From Deltaproteobacteria bacterium (lineage in GTDB: Bacteria > Desulfobacterota > GWC2-55-46 > DRQE01): 18,190 nucleotides of DNA. The notes beneath the pieces are model-generated. The model searched no databases. It was not told the origin of the DNA and saw nothing but the letters and a program-made list of their open reading frames with translations. Each line of letters starts with the position of its first letter. Within the stretch, counting starts at the first letter, position 1. The stretch covers positions 1 through 18,190 of the forward strand of contig DRQE01000114.1 of assembly GCA_011371515.1 (NCBI GenBank), written 5' to 3'. The position numbers and the translations under genes were made by a program. Below, piece by piece: positions 15,449-18,190 of the stretch.

Positions 15449-16156
15449 ATGAAAGAAAGGTGGCAGGAGCTATACGAGATGGGCAAGCGTGCCTTCAACG
15501 AGAAAAATTACGAAGAGGCACGCTCTTTTTTTGAAAAGGTCATCAGGGCAAAGGACGACTGTGCGGATGTATACAACATGCTCGGTATAATATACTTCAT
15601 AGACAACAAGTACGACGAGGCAATAAGGGCATTCCGAAAGGCACTCGACATAAATCCCTTCTACATAGAGGCTTCTTTGAATCTTTCCATCGTCTATAAC
15701 GAAACAGGTGAGTTCGAGAAGGCTCAACAGGCATATGCCGCTGCAAAGGCATCGAGTGGCAGAAGCACAAGGACATATCTTGACCCCTATGTTAAAGGAA
15801 GACTTGCCAACAAGCACGCAGAAATAGGGGATATATACAGAGAGCTTGGGCTGTACTACGATGCCGCAAGGGAGTACAACATGGCACTGGCGTTGAGGGC
15901 AGACCTTGTGGATGTTAAGATGAGGCTCGGTATGGTGTACAGAAATATGGGAGACTACAAGAAGTCTGTGGCAGAACTGAAAGAGGCAAAGGAGCTCAAC
16001 CCCAAGTTCCTTCCCGCAAGGATACAGCTTGGGCTCACCTACTACGCCATGGGAGACAAGGACAGGGCAAGGGAAGAGTGGAGTGAAGTGTTGAAATACA
16101 ACCCCAATGACAGGCTCGTAAGGATGTATCTAAAGCTGGTCGGGGTAAAAAGCTGA
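15449..16156 (+). CDS. Cytoplasmic TPR-repeat protein
   Basis: The protein has 235 residues, almost entirely TPR units: about 5-37, 39-72, 73-106, 120-152, 154-187 and 188-221, with typical spacing of Gly/Ala and Tyr positions and Asn-Pro at unit ends (INP, LNP, YNP). A 13-residue insertion (107-119) separates units three and four, so the superhelix may consist of two halves. No signal peptide or membrane segment is visible. TPR proteins bind other proteins; the partner is not known here. It follows bamD by 23 bases with no separate promoter. GAGGAG lies 11 bases before ATG 15449, a slightly long spacing. No specific name can be given. Confidence 0.85.
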   Translation: MKERWQELYEMGKRAFNEKNYEEARSFFEKVIRAKDDCADVYNMLGIIYFIDNKYDEAIRAFRKALDINPFYIEASLNLSIVYNETGEFEKAQQAYAAAKASSGRSTRTYLDPYVKGRLANKHAEIGDIYRELGLYYDAAREYNMALALRADLVDVKMRLGMVYRNMGDYKKSVAELKEAKELNPKFLPARIQLGLTYYAMGDKDRAREEWSEVLKYNPNDRLVRMYLKLVGVKS

Positions 16157-16186
16157 ACCCTTGCAGAGCCATCCAATCTTGGCAAC

Positions 16187-18190
16187 CTAAGTTTCGAGCA
16201 TCTTTCTTACAAACTCTGTTGCCCTCTCTACGGCGGTTTTAACCTTATCAACCGCCTTGCCCCCTGCCTGTGCCATGGTGGGCTTACCACCGCCACGCCC
16301 GTCTATAAGGGTGGCGAGTTCTTTTATAAGGCTGTTGGCTGGAATCCTCTCTGCAAGGTCCTTTGTTACAGAGGTTATAAGGGTTGCCTTGCCATCCTTG
16401 CTTGCTCCAAGCACCACCACACAGGACTTAAGCCTCTGGCGTATGGCATCTGACATTCTTCTAAGTTCCTCTGCCTCCACATCTTCGAGCACACCACATA
16501 CAACCTTCACATCCCCCACGGTCTGCACATTCTGGAGAAGTTCTGCTGTAAGGTCTTTCTTCTCACCCTGAGCAAGCCGCTTGAGTTCAGTCTCAAGCTC
16601 CTTTTTCTCCTCAAGAAGCCTCTTTATACGCTCTTTAAGCTCTTCTGGCTTTGTATGTAGAAGGCTGGCACACTCGTTAACAAGCCTGTAGGCAGCTTTC
16701 AGCTCTTTGAATGCCATCTCTCCTGTGAGTGCCTCTATCCTTCTTATGCCAGAGGCAACGGAGCTCTCCTTTACGATCTTGAAGAGCCCTATGTCCGAGC
16801 TTCTTTTCACATGGGTTCCACCGCAGAGCTCTCTACTCACATCGTCAACGGAGACAACCCTTACCATGGACTCGTACTTTTCACCAAAGAAGGCAAGGGC
16901 ACCTTTGTTTATCGCCTCATCGAGTGTCATAATCTCCACTGTAACCTCAAGATTCTCCCTGATGATTCGGTTGACCTCTTCCTCTATCTGGTCTATCTCT
17001 TCAGGGGTGAGGGGAGCGAAGTGGGTGAAGTCAAACCTGAGTCTGTCTGGCGCAACGAGTGAGCCTGCCTGTTTCACATGCTCGCCAAGGAACCTTCTGA
17101 GCACACTGTGTAGTATGTGGGTTGCCGTGTGGTTACGGGCGATGGATTCTCTTCGCTCTGTGTTTGGGGCAAGCTCCACCCACATGCCCTTTTTGAGGGT
17201 GCCCTCCTTTATTGTGCATATGTGGGTTATGATTTCAGGAAGGGGTCTTTTTGTGTCGATAACGACCACATGGAGGTCTTTACCCACGATTACCCCCGTA
17301 TCACCCACCTGACCGCCTGACTCTCCGTAGAAGGGGGTCTCCTCTGTTATGACCTCCACTGTATCTCCCTCTTCTGCAATATCCACTGCGATGCCTTCCT
17401 TGAGTATTGCCACCACCTTTGAGGATGTAACCTCCTCATGGTAGCCAACAAACTTGGTCTGCACACCCTCTTCGACGAGCTCACGATAGGTCTCGTCGTC
17501 TTCCTTCTGAGCCTCTCCTTTCCATGCCTTTCTTGCTCTCTCTTTCTGTTCTGCCATCTCCTTCTGGAAGCCCTCTGTATCAACCCTTATACCTTCTTTT
17601 TTCAGTATGTCCTCCGTAAGGTCCAGCGGGAAGCCATAGGTATCGTAGAGTCTGAACGCAACGGAGCCGGGAAGCACTCTTGAGCCCTCTTTGTGGAGTC
17701 GGGCTATCTCTTCAGTGAGTATGGTAAGTCCCCGCTCGAGGGTTTCGAGAAAGCGTTCCTCTTCGGTGTGGGTTATCTGTTTTATTATGGATTCAGACCT
17801 TGAAAGCTCTGGATAGGTATTGCCCATAAGCTCTATAACCGCTGGCACCACCTTGTGGAGGAAGGGCTCTTTAAGGCCAAGAAGGTTTCCGTGGCGCACA
17901 GCCCTTCTTATGATGCGCCTTAACACATAGCCTCTGCCCTCGTTTGATGGGAATATTCCTTCTGAGACGAGGAATGCCGTTGCCCTTGCATGGTCTGCAA
18001 TGGCGCGTATGGAAACATCTTTTTCCTGGTCTCTGCCGTAGGTCTGTGAGGTGAGTGCCTCTATTTCTCTTATTATTGGTATAAAGAGGTCTGTATCGTA
18101 GTTGCTATTTTTACCCTGAAGCACTGCTGCAATGCGCTCAAGCCCCATACCTGTGTCTATACTGGGGTTTGGCAGGGGCTCGAGGCTGCC
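16187..18190 (-). CDS. alaS: Alanyl-tRNA synthetase AlaS (5' end beyond the window)
   Basis: AlaS charges tRNA-Ala with alanine. The frame continues past the internal Met at 18148 to the right edge (PNPSIDTGMGLER, the class II motif 3 region), so about 667 codons of a roughly 870-residue protein are visible. Counting from that Met: tRNA-recognition region about 40-220; editing domain with zinc ligands NHTATH (His340, His344) and CGGTH (Cys442, His446); an acidic/basic coiled coil about 484-530; and a DHHA1 (C-Ala) domain ending with GGGKPTMAQAGG (619-630). The editing site looks complete, so it should clear Ser- and Gly-mischarged tRNA. It converges on the TPR gene; the 30-base gap holds no convincing terminator. 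Confidence 0.96.
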   Translation of the reverse strand, partial: GSLEPLPNPSIDTGMGLERIAAVLQGKNSNYDTDLFIPIIREIEALTSQTYGRDQEKDVSIRAIADHARATAFLVSEGIFPSNEGRGYVLRRIIRRAVRHGNLLGLKEPFLHKVVPAVIELMGNTYPELSRSESIIKQITHTEEERFLETLERGLTILTEEIARLHKEGSRVLPGSVAFRLYDTYGFPLDLTEDILKKEGIRVDTEGFQKEMAEQKERARKAWKGEAQKEDDETYRELVEEGVQTKFVGYHEEVTSSKVVAILKEGIAVDIAEEGDTVEVITEETPFYGESGGQVGDTGVIVGKDLHVVVIDTKRPLPEIITHICTIKEGTLKKGMWVELAPNTERRESIARNHTATHILHSVLRRFLGEHVKQAGSLVAPDRLRFDFTHFAPLTPEEIDQIEEEVNRIIRENLEVTVEIMTLDEAINKGALAFFGEKYESMVRVVSVDDVSRELCGGTHVKRSSDIGLFKIVKESSVASGIRRIEALTGEMAFKELKAAYRLVNECASLLHTKPEELKERIKRLLEEKKELETELKRLAQGEKKDLTAELLQNVQTVGDVKVVCGVLEDVEAEELRRMSDAIRQRLKSCVVVLGASKDGKATLITSVTKDLAERIPANSLIKELATLIDGRGGGKPTMAQAGGKAVDKVKTAVERATEFVRKMLET

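Noticed and set aside
16157..16186. Terminator between the TPR gene and alaS
   Set aside because: Only a 4-bp GCCA/TGGC stem and no T-run.

Overview
The window reads as chromosomal DNA of a Gram-negative, probably anaerobic or facultatively respiring bacterium. The Gram-negative assignment rests on a BamD-type lipoprotein with a lipobox and a large secreted beta-barrel protein. Two c-type cytochromes, a hemerythrin-domain protein and a complete molybdenum-cofactor supply operon point to anaerobic or microaerobic respiration. A short (418-residue) S-adenosylhomocysteinase and the general look of the proteins fit a deep-branching lineage such as Nitrospirota; that is only a guess, since no rRNA or other firm phylogenetic marker is present. 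There are no insertion sequences, CRISPR arrays, tRNA genes or phage genes, and the window is gene-dense (longest intergenic gap about 166 bases).

Layout. At 2-241 (+) is the 3' end of an unrecognised gene, followed by a terminator hairpin shared with the converging hemerythrin-like gene (341-1174, -). From 8706 down to 1257, all on the minus strand, runs a 12-gene molybdenum operon in the order moaA, mop, modA, modB, modC, moaC, moaD, moaE, mobB, mobA, moeA, mogA. Upstream of it, also on the minus strand, is a DUF5916-type outer-membrane protein gene (8757-10889). Divergent from that is a pair of overlapping cytochrome c genes (11056-12070, +). Then come metK and ahcY (SAM cycle), bamD and a cytoplasmic TPR protein gene, all on the plus strand. 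The window ends in a converging alaS whose 5' end lies beyond the right edge.

How the genes work together. ModABC would import molybdate and Mop would buffer it. MoaA and MoaC would make cyclic pyranopterin monophosphate, and MoaD/MoaE would insert the dithiolene sulfurs. MogA would adenylate molybdopterin, MoeA would insert molybdenum, and MobA (with MobB) would attach GMP to give the bis-MGD cofactor of respiratory molybdoenzymes. The MoaD-activating enzyme MoeB is not in the window. MetK and AhcY are the two ends of the SAM methylation cycle.

Most notable details: (1) MobB has Glu where the Walker A lysine should be; (2) ModC lacks the usual C-terminal TOBE/Mop domain while a free Mop protein is encoded in the same operon; (3) moaA and modB both have an extended -10 promoter placed so that transcription would start at or beside the start codon (leaderless mRNA); (4) the hemerythrin-like protein carries a separate cysteine-rich N-terminal domain. 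I found no clearly undescribed multi-gene system; the remaining genes are recognisable families.
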